A stretch of DNA of 64,000 nt, from positions 9,982,001 through 10,046,000 of the forward strand of contig OU612073.1 of NCBI GenBank assembly GCA_914767715.1, read 5' to 3'. The notes under the pieces are model-generated. The model did no database searches, had not been told where the DNA came from, and saw only the letters and a list, made by a program, of their open reading frames with translations. Origin of the DNA: Membranipora membranacea (lineage: Eukaryota; Bryozoa; Gymnolaemata; Cheilostomatida; Membraniporidae). Below, in pieces: positions 1-16,500 of this stretch. The first letter of the stretch is position 1; each line of letters opens with the position of its first letter. The position numbers and the translations under genes are program-made.

Positions 1-41
1 AATTGTGATAGATAAATATATTTGTTGTTCCTTGAAAATCA

Positions 42-5073
<5,032 letters not shown>

Positions 5074-6322
5074 CTTCTTGTTGTTTATTCACTGCAACAG
5101 GGTACAGTCTGAGCTATCATAAGCAAGTCAATGATCAATTTGAGTGTACTTTGTTGAGAAGAAGAAAATCGTATTTTCCTTCTCAAACTGTAGTGCCACA
5201 ACTTAGCGATAATGTCGCAAAATTGAAATAAATAGACAAATCGGATGGGTTGTGATGTAATTCAATAGCAAGTTGTCTTCTTTTGTAGGCAACAAAATTA
5301 GAGAAGACGACTTGACGGTTTGTATACACATATAAGAATAATTTTGGTATTGCCTGCCTTTGGTTCGCATGATTGTGATCATACCTGACAAGTCTCCCTT
5401 TTTGGTAGGGAGCCTCCCAGCTTTTAGGTGTATTTTCTACCTCCTCCCTATCTCCCTTTTTCCTTCCTTTTTCAGCTTCCTTCACCCAGAAGACTTTTTA
5501 AGCTTCTCGTTGCAAGAAAGACTATGTTTTCTTTCCCCAACAGTACATATACCTATATATAATTGTCTATTAACATACTATCTCTCCTCTTTCGGATAAA
5601 GTGCAACAATATAATTTGTAAAATCAGGTAAAATTACGCATTTCATAATATGAACGCTCTAGTTTTGGCTTTAAATAAATGACAACAAGGGCCGAATTAC
5701 ACCCCCCCCCCACTGCGGGACGCGCAGAGTGGTACTTCGGGTCGGAAGTTCGTCCGCCGACACCTCCTGATTTCTTGGTCTACCAACTTGTCATGTATGA
5801 TTGTGATAAGTTTCTCACCTTTGTTTTTCTGAACAGAGGAGCAATGGAAATAATCTGAAATATACATGGCATTTTGTCACTAAGACTGTTTATCTCTGAG
5901 ATGTTGTGGTTATAGCGCTTTTGGAGTTCTAACTCTCAAATATTGGGGCAATGTCATGGGTGTTGTGCCTCAATACTAAAAGTGTTACTTGTGACTTGAT
6001 CATGTGTTTAAAAAAAGTTAGAATTGATTTTACTCCTTGAATTGGCGCAGGATCACCTCAAATAGCCGCTTATTGAAGTGCCAATACCTACCTCTAGCAA
6101 TATCACTCAACAACCACATAGGCAACAAGCTGGGTTCTAGATTGAGTATTGATGACCCTTTCCTAATTCCCTTGCTAAACTCAAACCAACAATATTTTCA
6201 TGACAAAAGAAAAATATGTCAATATAAAATGCTTCACAAGGGACATACTTTTTTAGAGTTCTATGCTTTGATTCATATCATGTTGAAATTTCATCAGTTT
6301 TGGTAACATATATCGATGATTA

Positions 6323-6356
<34 letters not shown>

Positions 6357-8346
6357 AATGTTAATATCAATAATGATATATTCAGTTTTGTCTCTTATTC
6401 ATTGAATTTAGGGTTGTGTATTGTGTTAAAATACAGTGGCAGTTTGAGCATACAGTAATAGTCAGACAGCCTCCATCCTACTGGGATGCAGAAAAGGTAG
6501 CTGAGAAGCTTTCCGGAACATCATGATCTACAATTAGATTGGTAGCTTGAGCTGAATATTAAATTATTTGGAATATTCATGAGTGTGGTGATGAAACTTG
6601 GTAAAATATGCATGTCAGCAAAACTTTACAGTAGACTTGTCATCTGTTTTCGCACACTGATAAATTATATACAATACACAATATATGAGTGTCAGTAACA
6701 CCAAGGAGTAACGCTAAGATCAATGTGGTGGTTGACCACATGACATGTCTGCCCACCGGTGAATTTGTTCCATGTGCACTGGGCACTCATTTCTGCATGT
6801 GCGTGAAACTGAATAACTCTTCCTTCTTTAAAAAAATAGAAAGCCTCTCAAAGTTTAACAAGGTCTCATAGCATCCTGTCAACCTGGGCAGGCTGTCAGG
6901 GTTGGGGACCCATCCCACCCAACCAGCCAATACAGCCTGCTAGTGGTCTGTTGAATGGTCATTTTTTTGTGGTGTGGTTGGATCTTGACAAGTTTTGTTT
7001 AAAAAAACTCAACTGATAAACACAATGAGACATGCGACATTGGGGGGGGGGGGGGGTTTTGAGGTAATATAACCTAATATCTTAATTCTCCATGTCTGTT
7101 TAGATCTGTATAGCTATTATTCTGTTATATAACAGAATAGTATAAGAGATAATATATAGTTATATATTTTTTGTATTTAAAAACATCAGACACCAGTGCT
7201 CCCTATGATCAGAGAATCCTCTATAAGAAATCTGATGATTAAAAATAAGAATTATATTCCTCTCTATTGCGTAGCAAAGAAGCTATGCTTTGATTGCCTA
7301 AGCTAGTATTTGATCTCATTGCCCAGTTCACAAAAACTATGCTGTAAGTGGTTATTCTTGGGATGACAGGCGCTGAGAGAAACGTTAAATTAACTTAGGA
7401 GGTGAGGTACCACTACCATGTGAGTTCGGCTTCAAATCGCATGGAAATAGTAAGACTAAGAATAAGGAGATCACAAAAATAAATGAAGACAAACCTTTTC
7501 TCATATAACCATGAACATAACCGAAATCTCATTATTATCGATCTGTCATGATTGAATGACCGTGAATAAATTATGCTAAGTTTGCTCTGTCTGTAGCTCG
7601 CCTAAAATGCCAATGGAGCTGGGTACCATATCCTACTTGCTATGCCAAGCGGTAGCAAGTGCTTTACAGGGTATCAGGAATCTGCTGAAAACTTCACCTG
7701 TCATTCTGAAAACTCCAGCTATCATTATGATAATGACATGTTAGTACTGCGGATTAACACCAGCCCAGCTAAGAAGACACAGTTTCGACTCATGTGAGTG
7801 AATTAAGATATGAAAACATTATAAAGTTTCTTTACAGTTAAGGAAAACAAAATCTGACCGATTTACAGAGACCATATCTTCTTTTCCAGTGTCTGAAATA
7901 TTTATTTGGCAATGTTTGACTGGCAAGATTGGTTTTAATTAAGTCCATGGAGGAAGTAGATACACCCAATGGTGCTGGGGGCCAAAACATCAATCAATCA
8001 ATCAAAAATTTGTATAATAAATTGAGAACGTTCAGTTCCATTGATGCATGCATACATTACATCTACTACTTCCATGTTGCTGTTAGTCTGCTGTGGACAT
8101 AACAATAATCATTACTGTCATATAAGTTTTATGACTTACTTAATGTTTAAATTACCATTATTAATTAACATGATTGTTAATTAATGATAACTCTTATCAT
8201 TAACAATTTGTTTTCATCTGCAAAAAACATAGCACTGTTTTCCTTGGTGTGGGTTTTCTAATGATTATGGAGAGTATCTAGATAGTATTTAACCGATAGT
8301 GAGATTGCAGCTCATTAATGCGGAGCTTTCTAGGCTTGTCGCTTGT
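5074..8346. other. Intergenic region upstream of CDC5L, no gene recognised
   Basis: No exon of a known family was seen. The stretch holds low-complexity sequence: a pyrimidine-rich tract near 5440-5500, a short poly-C run at 5702-5711, an (AT)n microsatellite at 6323-6357, and a poly-G run at about 7042-7056. A GC-rich imperfect palindrome at about 6880-6945 (CCTGGGCAGGC ... CAGCCTGC) has a relative at about 16266-16320. A fully self-complementary motif, TATTCTGTTATATAACAGAATA, lies near 7118-7139. The open frame at 6037-6306 resembles nothing I know. CDC5L promoter sequence should lie just above 5073 but no TATA box stands out. Confidence 0.6.
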
Positions 8347-8350
8347 TTAA

Positions 8351-8640
8351 GGTAGAGACACAGGGGGGGGTCAGCAAATATTGACTTTCTGTATACCGTT
8401 TGAAAGCTCTTGATACAAGGAAGATGTTAATTAAAATTAAAACTAATTTGCATCATTTGGCGTTGCGCTATTCACCAAAGCACTGCTATTTTGTGTCAAT
8501 AGTTCAGGTGATTGAAGCAGTATGGTGGCTGTGGTGGTGGAGATTGATGGCTGAAAATTGGTTGGTATATTTAAACCATCAAATGGTACAACCATATGAC
8601 CTGGTTATATTGTGGAAGGCTGCAATTTGCCATATTGACT
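8351..8640 (+). mobile_element. Fragment of TTAA-type MITE family 2 (left end only)
   Basis: Starts at TTAA|GGTAGAGACACAGGGG and continues GTCAGCAAATATTGACTTTCTGTATACCG. It is the same left terminus as the complete element at 58789-59562. Weaker similarity to the interior of that element continues for about 150 bases (GCGCTATTC region). No matching right terminus is visible downstream, so the copy is truncated or decayed; the end point is approximate. Confidence 0.65.
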
Positions 8641-9121
8641 AAGAGTCCTTGATTTTGGATACGACATTATGTAGAAACATGAAAGTAATTATAATTCTGA
8701 CAGCGTTCTAGTGTTTTAGTTTGTGTCATGCCCCATCATGCAAAAAATTCTCAGTCAGAAAAGTCTCAAACTAAGATGATATTGATGAATATTCTTGGGA
8801 CGGGTGTGGTCTGTCATATTGAGTTGCTAGGTGACAACCACAGACATAAATAGGTGAGATTGTCGACCGACCGGGACTTTCTGTAAAACTTCAGAATCTG
8901 TTTCTGCTCTTGTGCCCTTGACTACCGGTACATTTTATCTTAGACTTCATTTAGATGCGACTCCAGGGGCAAGGTCTCCAACATCTGCAGAACAAATTGT
9001 TTCCATATCGTATACTTGTTTCCTTGTATTAAGCAGTCGATGTTTTGGATATTTTTCTTCACTAAATCATAATCATTAGTTGTTAATGCAATGCAATGCC
9101 ATTTTACTAATTTTCTGTAAA

Positions 9122-9303
9122 AAAGCAGTCCCAATGTTTTCATATATTAAAAAAAAAAAAAAAGAACAAAAAATAAAAAAAGTATTTACTGTCCGTATTG
9201 CTTTTGTTGACTGTTAAAAATCCAGTCCCAATGTTTTCATGTATTAAAAAAACCAAAAAAATAAAAAAAAAGTATTCACTGTCTGGATTGCTTTTGTTGA
9301 CTC
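9122..9303. repeat. Tandem duplication, two units of about 90 bp with poly-A centres
   Basis: The sequence CAGTCCCAATGTTTTCAT(A/G)TATTAAAA, then an A-rich tract, then GTATT(T/C)ACTGTC(C/T)G(T/G)ATTGCTTTTGTTGACT occurs twice in a row. The units differ in the length of the A tract and at a few positions. It lies about 330 bases upstream of the metalloproteinase gene. Confidence 0.8.
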
Positions 9304-9636
9304 AAGCTACTTAATTCAGGAAGCCAATGCGTTTTTGTTAAAATTAATGAAATTTTTGCATATTTACAAGGAAATTTCCATAATCAGAATCAAGTCAATG
9401 AGAGAAAAACCTATACGTACGCAAAATCCTGCCGTTTTTCAGGTTGACTCACTGAACTACACCGTCCGGCACTGCAATATAAAAGCTGCTTTTTTGTATC
9501 AACAGCAAAGACTGATGCTCCATCTCTACCATAGCCAGCAGCTCCATTTCTAGAATAATTTAACTGATGATTATTGTCTTATATTATAATTATTATGTTT
9601 TTAATTTCAATAGTCACTCAAACAAAGACAATCGAG

Positions 9637-12120
9637 ATGAATATGAAAACATTAGGATACAAGATGATTGTTTGGATTGTGTTGGATATAGCCGTCATCA
9701 ACTATATCAATGGAGCAGTAATTTCTGTTGGGAAAATTCCAAATCAGCCCGTTTCTGCAGCTGCCGCTACAGTTCCAAAGCAAGGAGTTGTCTCCACATA
9801 CAAAACAATAGATGACACTGTAGCTGCACCATCACAGATAACACTAAGCGCTAATTCACCGTACCACACCCAATCAACGGCAGCCATTACAAAGGCTATT
9901 GGGTAAGAAAGATAACTCAGTGATGAGTTGTGCATAGTTTAGGGATCTGATGCAAAAGAGATCGTTGGCTACATGAGGCCTTGTTCTAGTCTTTCTTATA
10001 AGTGGTGAGTGGTGACGCTGTAAACCGTAACACCTTGCATGGCTAGTGGTGTTTTACAAATTTAAGTTATTTAAGTTTAAGTTATTTTACAGTTGGTTAG
10101 TCGAGTTTGGGTACATGCTCCGTCCGACAGCAAATATAAAATCAGGGAGAACTATAGCAGCATTCAGGAGAGCCATAACTAAAATGCAACAATACGCCAA
10201 AATACCTGCAACAGGTAAGCACAACATCTCGGCAGCAGCATTCTGATGTTTTGTGATATCAAAATGTGAATGCGATTTAAATAATATAACTTTTTCGCTG
10301 TGATGCATAACTGTTATTTTACTTGTTATGCGCTCATTTTTTGACTGTATTTGCTCAGCAACGGAAAATCAGTTTATGTTAATGTAACCATAACCTGTGG
10401 AGGATGGGTTTTATTTCATATTAATTTTCTCTTCTATGGAGAAACTTCACTGGAAGTGTGGCACAAACCGCATGCAACATCCTGATACATAGCAAAGTAA
10501 ATAGTGACATTGCCCTCCAGTAATTTATTTTGGATGAATGGATTATTCTAATTGTAGAAAGACCAGCCCTGCGCGGTCCTGCATGGAGTTGGAAACTGTG
10601 CATGTTCTGGGATGAATGTATTAAAGCAAATCGCTAACGATTAAAACATTCAACAAGAAAATAATGAAATTTTACTATCCCCAATGCTTACTGGTTCTGT
10701 TGTAGGACTATTAGACTCAGCCACCTTGAGAAAGATGTCGACTACGCGCTGTGGGCAGAGTGATTTTATAACCGATGGAAGGAGACACCGTAGGTTTATT
10801 CTAGTCAGCCGGCGATGGCCAAGGTCTCAGGAGATAGATGTGCAGTTTGCGAATTACACAAAAGATTTACCGATAGCCAATCAGGAAGCTGTGATGCAGT
10901 GGGCTGTTGATGTAAGTGAATAGTATGTTAGTCAGGTGTGGAACTTTAGAGAGAATTTGGGCTTTGAAGGGACTTAAGAGGGAATTTATTGTTTGTATGG
11001 TCTGTGATACATTAGGTTGGATTCTGGAAGTAAAAGTGTCCTAATGCAACCAAAGAGTAAGAACACTTGCTGTAACTAACTGTTATTCTTGAAATGGGAA
11101 AACGGGTTGCTATTCCCAAAATAGTAAAGCCCCTATCATCTGGAATTATTGATGCCGGTCATGAACTACTGAAAACATTTTGACCAGCAAGACTGAAGCT
11201 GAGCAGAACAAAGTTACGATATTTTGAAATAGGGTATTTGATTCAAAAAACAGTTTCAAAAAAGAAAAATTCAATTAGCTATGAATTGTTAACCACCTAA
11301 TTGACTTCGAATAACAATTTAGAAATGATGAATCGTTGCTGACAATAAGTGTATTATTATCATTCATAGATTATTATTTATATATTCATTCAGGAATGGG
11401 CCGATGCCGCAGACATAAGATTGACTTTTCACCCTTTTGGGAGTCACATAGCTTCTCCTGAGATAAAAATCTACCACACCAGATACGATGCTTTAGGACA
11501 ACCATTCAAGCGGTACGGAGTGCTAGCGTATGCTGCTCTACCCACCAATGGTGATATGTTCTTTGATGATACAGAGATCTGGGCCGAGTATCACAGGACA
11601 AAACCACAAAGTGAGTTCTCAGCTGTAACATGCTGCTCCAATATAGATTCGAAATTCAGGTTCTATAGGTTCAGAATAAGCTCAGTGATTAACAGAAAAA
11701 AATTTTATCTGCAGAGTTGAAAACAGAAATTGTTAATCTGACGTCTATCTGCCTGCTTTCTGACCTCGTACATTATTAAACCCATAGGTCCATATTAGGG
11801 TAACGAAAATTTAGATGAATATGTTAAGAGGGTTTCAGAGGGACTTTGTTAAGATTTATTATGTGTGGTAGCCTCGGTTTTATAGCTTAAATCAGAAATT
11901 CAGTGATGTCATGTAAAATTAATTATTCACCGATATTCACTTTTGATTTTTTTCAGGATTCAGCTATCGTACAGTGTCTCTGCATGAGCTAGGACATTCA
12001 CTCGGCTTCGCTCACTCAGATGTACCCTCGGCTGTGATGTATGCTTTCTACGGCCCTACCAGGCATCAACTCACCCCTGATGACATCGCGGGAGCAGAAC
12101 ATATGTTTGGGCCTGCTTAG
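9637..12120 (+). CDS. Matrilysin-like matrix metalloproteinase (propeptide and catalytic domain only)
   Basis: Secreted zinc endopeptidase of the M10A (matrixin) family, expected to cut extracellular-matrix or cell-surface proteins. Exons 9637-9902, 10093-10214, 10706-10911, 11394-11610 and 11957-12120 join in frame to 324 residues. The start at 9637 is chosen because a hydrophobic leader (MIVWIVLDIAVI) follows it; an in-frame ATG at 9574 is the alternative. Exon 2 is the peptidoglycan-binding-like prodomain (WLVEFGYM, RRAITKMQQYA). Exon 3 has the cysteine switch in the divergent form TTRCGQSD (usual form PRCGxPD), followed by the basic site RRHRR, a possible furin cleavage point. Exon 4 has the structural metal region GVLAYAALP and FFDDTEIW. 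Exon 5 has the zinc site HELGHSLGFAHS and the Met-turn SAVMYAF. The protein stops soon after LTPDDIAGAEHMFGP, so there is no hinge or hemopexin domain, as in MMP7/MMP26. Introns lie at positions typical of the family. Confidence 0.95.
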
Positions 12121-13114
12121 ACAGCGGTCGTCGGGCTGTGGCTCAAACTAAGACAATACTTGATATAGTTCTAAGAAAAGTTGTAAATTGTAATATGATC
12201 TCTTGCTTAGCACTTTTTATACCAATATCATATTTTTTTATTTAATTTTCTCCAAGAGCTACATGCTTATCTGATGCTATTTGTTTCACTTCTGCAATAT
12301 TTACTCATTTCTTTCAATTACTGTTGATTTAATTGTTATCCCTGAAAGAGAAACAGATTGAATTCCTAAACTATCACGACTGAGATACAACTATGAGTGG
12401 AAATGACACTGAAAAGTCTAATTAATCCCATCCAAATTATCTTTCTAGAATAGAGCCACCTCAGGGATTATCTGCTAAACTGATTGACTTACAATCAGAC
12501 AATTAAAGAGTGATTTATAATCTACCAACAGCTTTGTGATCCTTTGATTAGAAAATTCCTGTAAAACGAACAATCTCCACTAAATAGCAGCAACTGTCCT
12601 TTTTTTATTAACACTTTTCAAGCAACAGGAGTTAACAATAGGTAGGATTACAGTTTGCGTGTAAACTCGGTGTCTAAATTATTGTACAGAACTTTGTCTA
12701 TTATTGAGTTTAACTCCACCACGGCGATCACAATAATCACATTATGACGGTCGAACGCTGCATAGAAGTTCTGTACTCTGCCTATCTCTTGTTTTTGGTT
12801 GTACCCCATCTTCTGATTCGGTTTGTGGCAGTTTTCAATGACAGCAATAACTTCTATAATGGGAGTTCTCCTTTCTTGACTGGTTCTACATTCCTAGGGC
12901 AAATGACAACCTTTTAGATATGTGAGTATGTATTGTTTAATCGCTAGTCCATTTATATCCTGTTGTTGAGGGTGTTATAGCTTTAACTATCGAACAATTC
13001 TCCAACGAGCTAACCTAGCTTTTTGGAGCTGCACATTGTGGTGTTGTGATAGTAGTGATTAAGAATTACAGCGAGTGAGTAAGTGTAAGACATTTCCCAT
13101 ACAGCACGTCTCAG
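12121..13114. other. Intergenic, 3' flank of metalloproteinase gene
   Basis: AT-rich sequence with no recognisable exon or repeat family. No strong AATAAA close to the metalloproteinase stop was seen. It ends at the SINE target-site duplication. Confidence 0.55.
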
Positions 13115-13128
13115 AACACCAGAGTATT

Positions 13129-13365
13129 CTCGCTTCTCGCTTCTCGGCCTATTGGCTAAGATCAAAGTGTCACTGCCAATGGCCGATTAGTGCCAGCTCA
13201 GTTTTTGGCAGCTTGCTGCACACTTATGATTAGGAGGTCCTCTATGGCCTCACCTCTAGGATGCATTCTAGTTTTTTAGAATGTATCACATTCTCAGTAT
13301 GAGGATTGGGGCACTTTGCGTCCCTCTTTAGGGGCAGCCCAATCTTCTGTTTCTTAGCAAACAGC
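13129..13365 (+). mobile_element. snRNA-headed SINE (U2-derived 5' end), copy A, with 14-bp TSD
   Basis: The element begins CGCTTCTCG then CTTCTCGGCCTATTGGCTAA and GATCAAAGTGT, which follows the first 30 or so bases of U2 spliceosomal RNA (ATCGCTTCTCGGCCTTTTGG, CTAAGATCAAGTGT) with very few differences. After that it no longer resembles U2: the branch-site-pairing segment GTAGTA is absent. It continues into a body of about 190 bp shared with the copies at 40171-40401 and 40413-40650. The 3' end is a small hairpin, CTGTTT-loop-AAACAG, with no poly(A). The 14-base string AACACCAGAGTATT is present at 13115-13128 and again, perfectly, at 13366-13379. This is the target-site duplication left by LINE-type retrotransposition. 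A short CGCTTCT duplication occurs at the 5' edge. SINEs with snRNA heads (SINEU) have been described in crocodilians; this one appears to be an independent family. Confidence 0.88.
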
Positions 13366-13550
13366 AACACCAGAGTATTGGGTCGGACTAATACCTAAAA
13401 TTTGTCTTAGCACGTGACATGGCCTGCAGCAACAAACCCTCTACTATGATTCTTTCATTAAACCGGCTACTGCCCTTGCAGAACTGAACTTTTTCTGTAA
13501 CAGGGTCAAAATTAAAATTGCAGTGATCTGAGCTGCTACTGGCTGTTGTC

Positions 13551-16500
13551 ATGGTCATTAAACTAAAACAAAGAATGGTGATGCCACACATGATGTTCTG
13601 TCGTATAATCCTTATCCTGTCGCTCACTGCCACGTGCGCTGCATTGCAATGGGATAAGGGTTCAGAGAAGACAACTCCACCCTTCGGTAACCTCAACGAT
13701 AATGGACAATGGGGTATGGATATGGACGATGTTGATGATGAGAAATTTAAGCAAGAGGACCGAATTCTTCATTGCCCTCCTGATTCGGCAGGTAAAGTCC
13801 TTGTAACTTATCTGTTGCCAGTATTTTTTAAAATATTCTATTTACATATTTTAAAATTGATGGAACAATGTTACAGACTTCTTATGGATTTGAGGAATTC
13901 TCAAAAAAAACAAAGCTTCACACCACTTCCTGGGTTTGTGTGATGTCGAGAGCGTGATGTGTGGTGTGTGGTGCGTGATATGTGCTGTGTGATGTTGTAT
14001 ATGGTCAGTGGTATGATGTCGTTTTGTGTGGTGAGTACTTTAAGTGGTGGGGTGAGCAGTAGGCTGTGTGGTGTTGTATTTAATGTGGTGAGCGTTGTGA
14101 TAAGTAGGGCAACAGTATGATGAAATCCTGCTCTCACACAATGACATATGCTGTTTTCAGGAAACAAAGAGACACAGCATGATGAGCTGGCTCATGCGTA
14201 TATAAATTACGTGACCAAGACCATTCTATTTGGTCTGTTGATCGTAATTGGACTTCTTTCAAACATCTCCATACTGGCAGTCATCCAGTACTTTCAGGTA
14301 AAAGTGTGTTCTCCCCATATATGAGAATCAATGAATTAAAAACTATCAGTTATAACACAGCTAACCTAGAGTGAGAATATAGGACCTTGTGGGTCTCTTC
14401 TCAAACATATTGAGAGCGATCGGCCATCACCACCCAAGTGATCAGCAAATATCTGCAAATCCACTCTCAAGTGACTATTTTGAGCTATTAAACGTTTGAT
14501 TGATTCACAAATAACAACTATAAGATGCTGAGATGGAGTGATATATTCCCAACGGCTTCGGTTCTGTATCCCTGTAGGCAACAAAACACTAATAGTTGTC
14601 CACTCTCGTTACAAGGTAAGACAACTCCTCACCTGGTCTGGATGTTTTACTTAGACACAAATGCCGTTCCGCAAATTTATGTATATACATAGCTGGCATA
14701 ATGTGTGTAGTAAATCATTTATTATGTTACAGGTGTCACCAATGAGAGCTGCAATGAGTGCTGAGATTGTGGCCATCATAGCTTACCTAATATTCCTAAT
14801 TCCTCTCTATCCCGTAGCCAACTTTCATCCTTATACGGGTATGTGTGGACTTACCTCTGCTTATTCTCTCTACCTTGTAGCCAATGTGTTGGATCTGATA
14901 TGATTGGCTGTTGGGTGGGGAAAACCCACCAGCCAATCAGAAGCAACACATTGCCTATCTATTTCTTGGGTCACAACATATGCTCTTTCTCACTCAGCAA
15001 TGCATATATGATAAATTTCTACTAAACTGATGATATAGTTTGCCAAATAACAAGCATGTAGTAAGGTCGTCTATGTTCAAACATAAGGGTACTTAATTAT
15101 TTTATACACTAAACCAACCGACAGTAGAACACATGGACTGCTTGATTCATGCAGAGTCCAAAGAAATATCAAAGAAGTGTTTTGAGGTTTCATCTTACAA
15201 CCATACAATCAATTGTACAAATGTTCTGGTGAAGTAATTCTATAATCTTTCTCTTTGTATCTTCTCTTATCAATTTTGCAGGTCAATTTGAGCTGTATGA
15301 AGTGGCCAAGCCATATGTTACACCTTTCTTCACTACATGTAATGAGATATGTGAACTTCTCATGATTTGGATATTTCTCTGGTTGAATCGTATCAGACAT
15401 ATTTTGGTTGCAAAATGGGATAAACCAAGGGCGGAAAAGTGAGTGCTGCACAATTACCTCTAAATTACTGTGTACTGCGAGTTTGTGGCAAAATATAAGC
15501 AACCACTCAAAATCACCTCGTTATACCACCAACTGGCATTACAGCTGTCTGAGCATTAAGGTTACGGATGGAGCCTCCCTGTGTATGAAGAGTAGGCTGA
15601 AGATTTCAAGTTTTTCACCGCCCAAGTAACATTATAACCTGGGTAACAATATTACTCTAATGGCATAGATCCCCCAGTGTGGTTTTCATCTCTACAAGTT
15701 TAAACTACCATCAGGTGCACAACGAAGGCAGTAAGAGACGAGTTACGACTTCTGACTGCCCTGGCTGTCATTGTTAGCTTACCAAAGTTCTTTGACTCTG
15801 AGATGAAGGTCCGAGCTGATCCTTGTAACCCAGGACAGATTCTTGTTCAAAGTGAACCCAATGGACTTGGTAAGCCATTTTAATCCATAGGCATAAATAT
15901 TTGGAAATGGCATATTTTCAGTTGGCGTGTAGTGCAATTGAATAGAATATGGAATGTGACCGGATTGTAGAAAAGAAGCAAAATACAGGCACTTCTACAT
16001 ACAATTACATAAGGAATTATTTTCCTACAGCCTCGTACTGATATATTATTAAGGATACATCTGCATTCACTGTCAGTAGAGAGTACCGCAAACTCTCATA
16101 TTCATCCAATTTGTTTGTGTCAGGATTTGTCCCTTATTATAGGGACGCTAGACAGATGAAACCATGAATTTGCAATATTTTATACAATTGCTAGCGTTTG
16201 ATCAGATCACACTTTTTGGTCTGGCAGGTAGGGAAATTAGGATAGAAACAAAATGAGGGAAATGTCAGCCTGGGCAGGCAGTCGAAGGTGGGTGGTCCCC
16301 CTACCCCAAACAGCCTGCCAAGGCGATGGGTAATGTCATAGGCACCTAATGCTGACCTACGTTTTGTTTTCCTTTCTTGTATACAGGTGAGAATGTGATA
16401 TATGAATTAGTGTACAAAGTTGGAGCAATGACCTTACTCTATTATATCATACCGTTCATATGGCTGGCTAAGTTAACTTATAAAACACATCACGTATTGA

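Noticed and set aside
13129-13365. A functional U2 snRNA gene
   Set aside because: Only the first 30 or so bases match U2; the branch-site-pairing segment, the Sm site and the 3' stem-loops are missing, and the copy is flanked by a target-site duplication.
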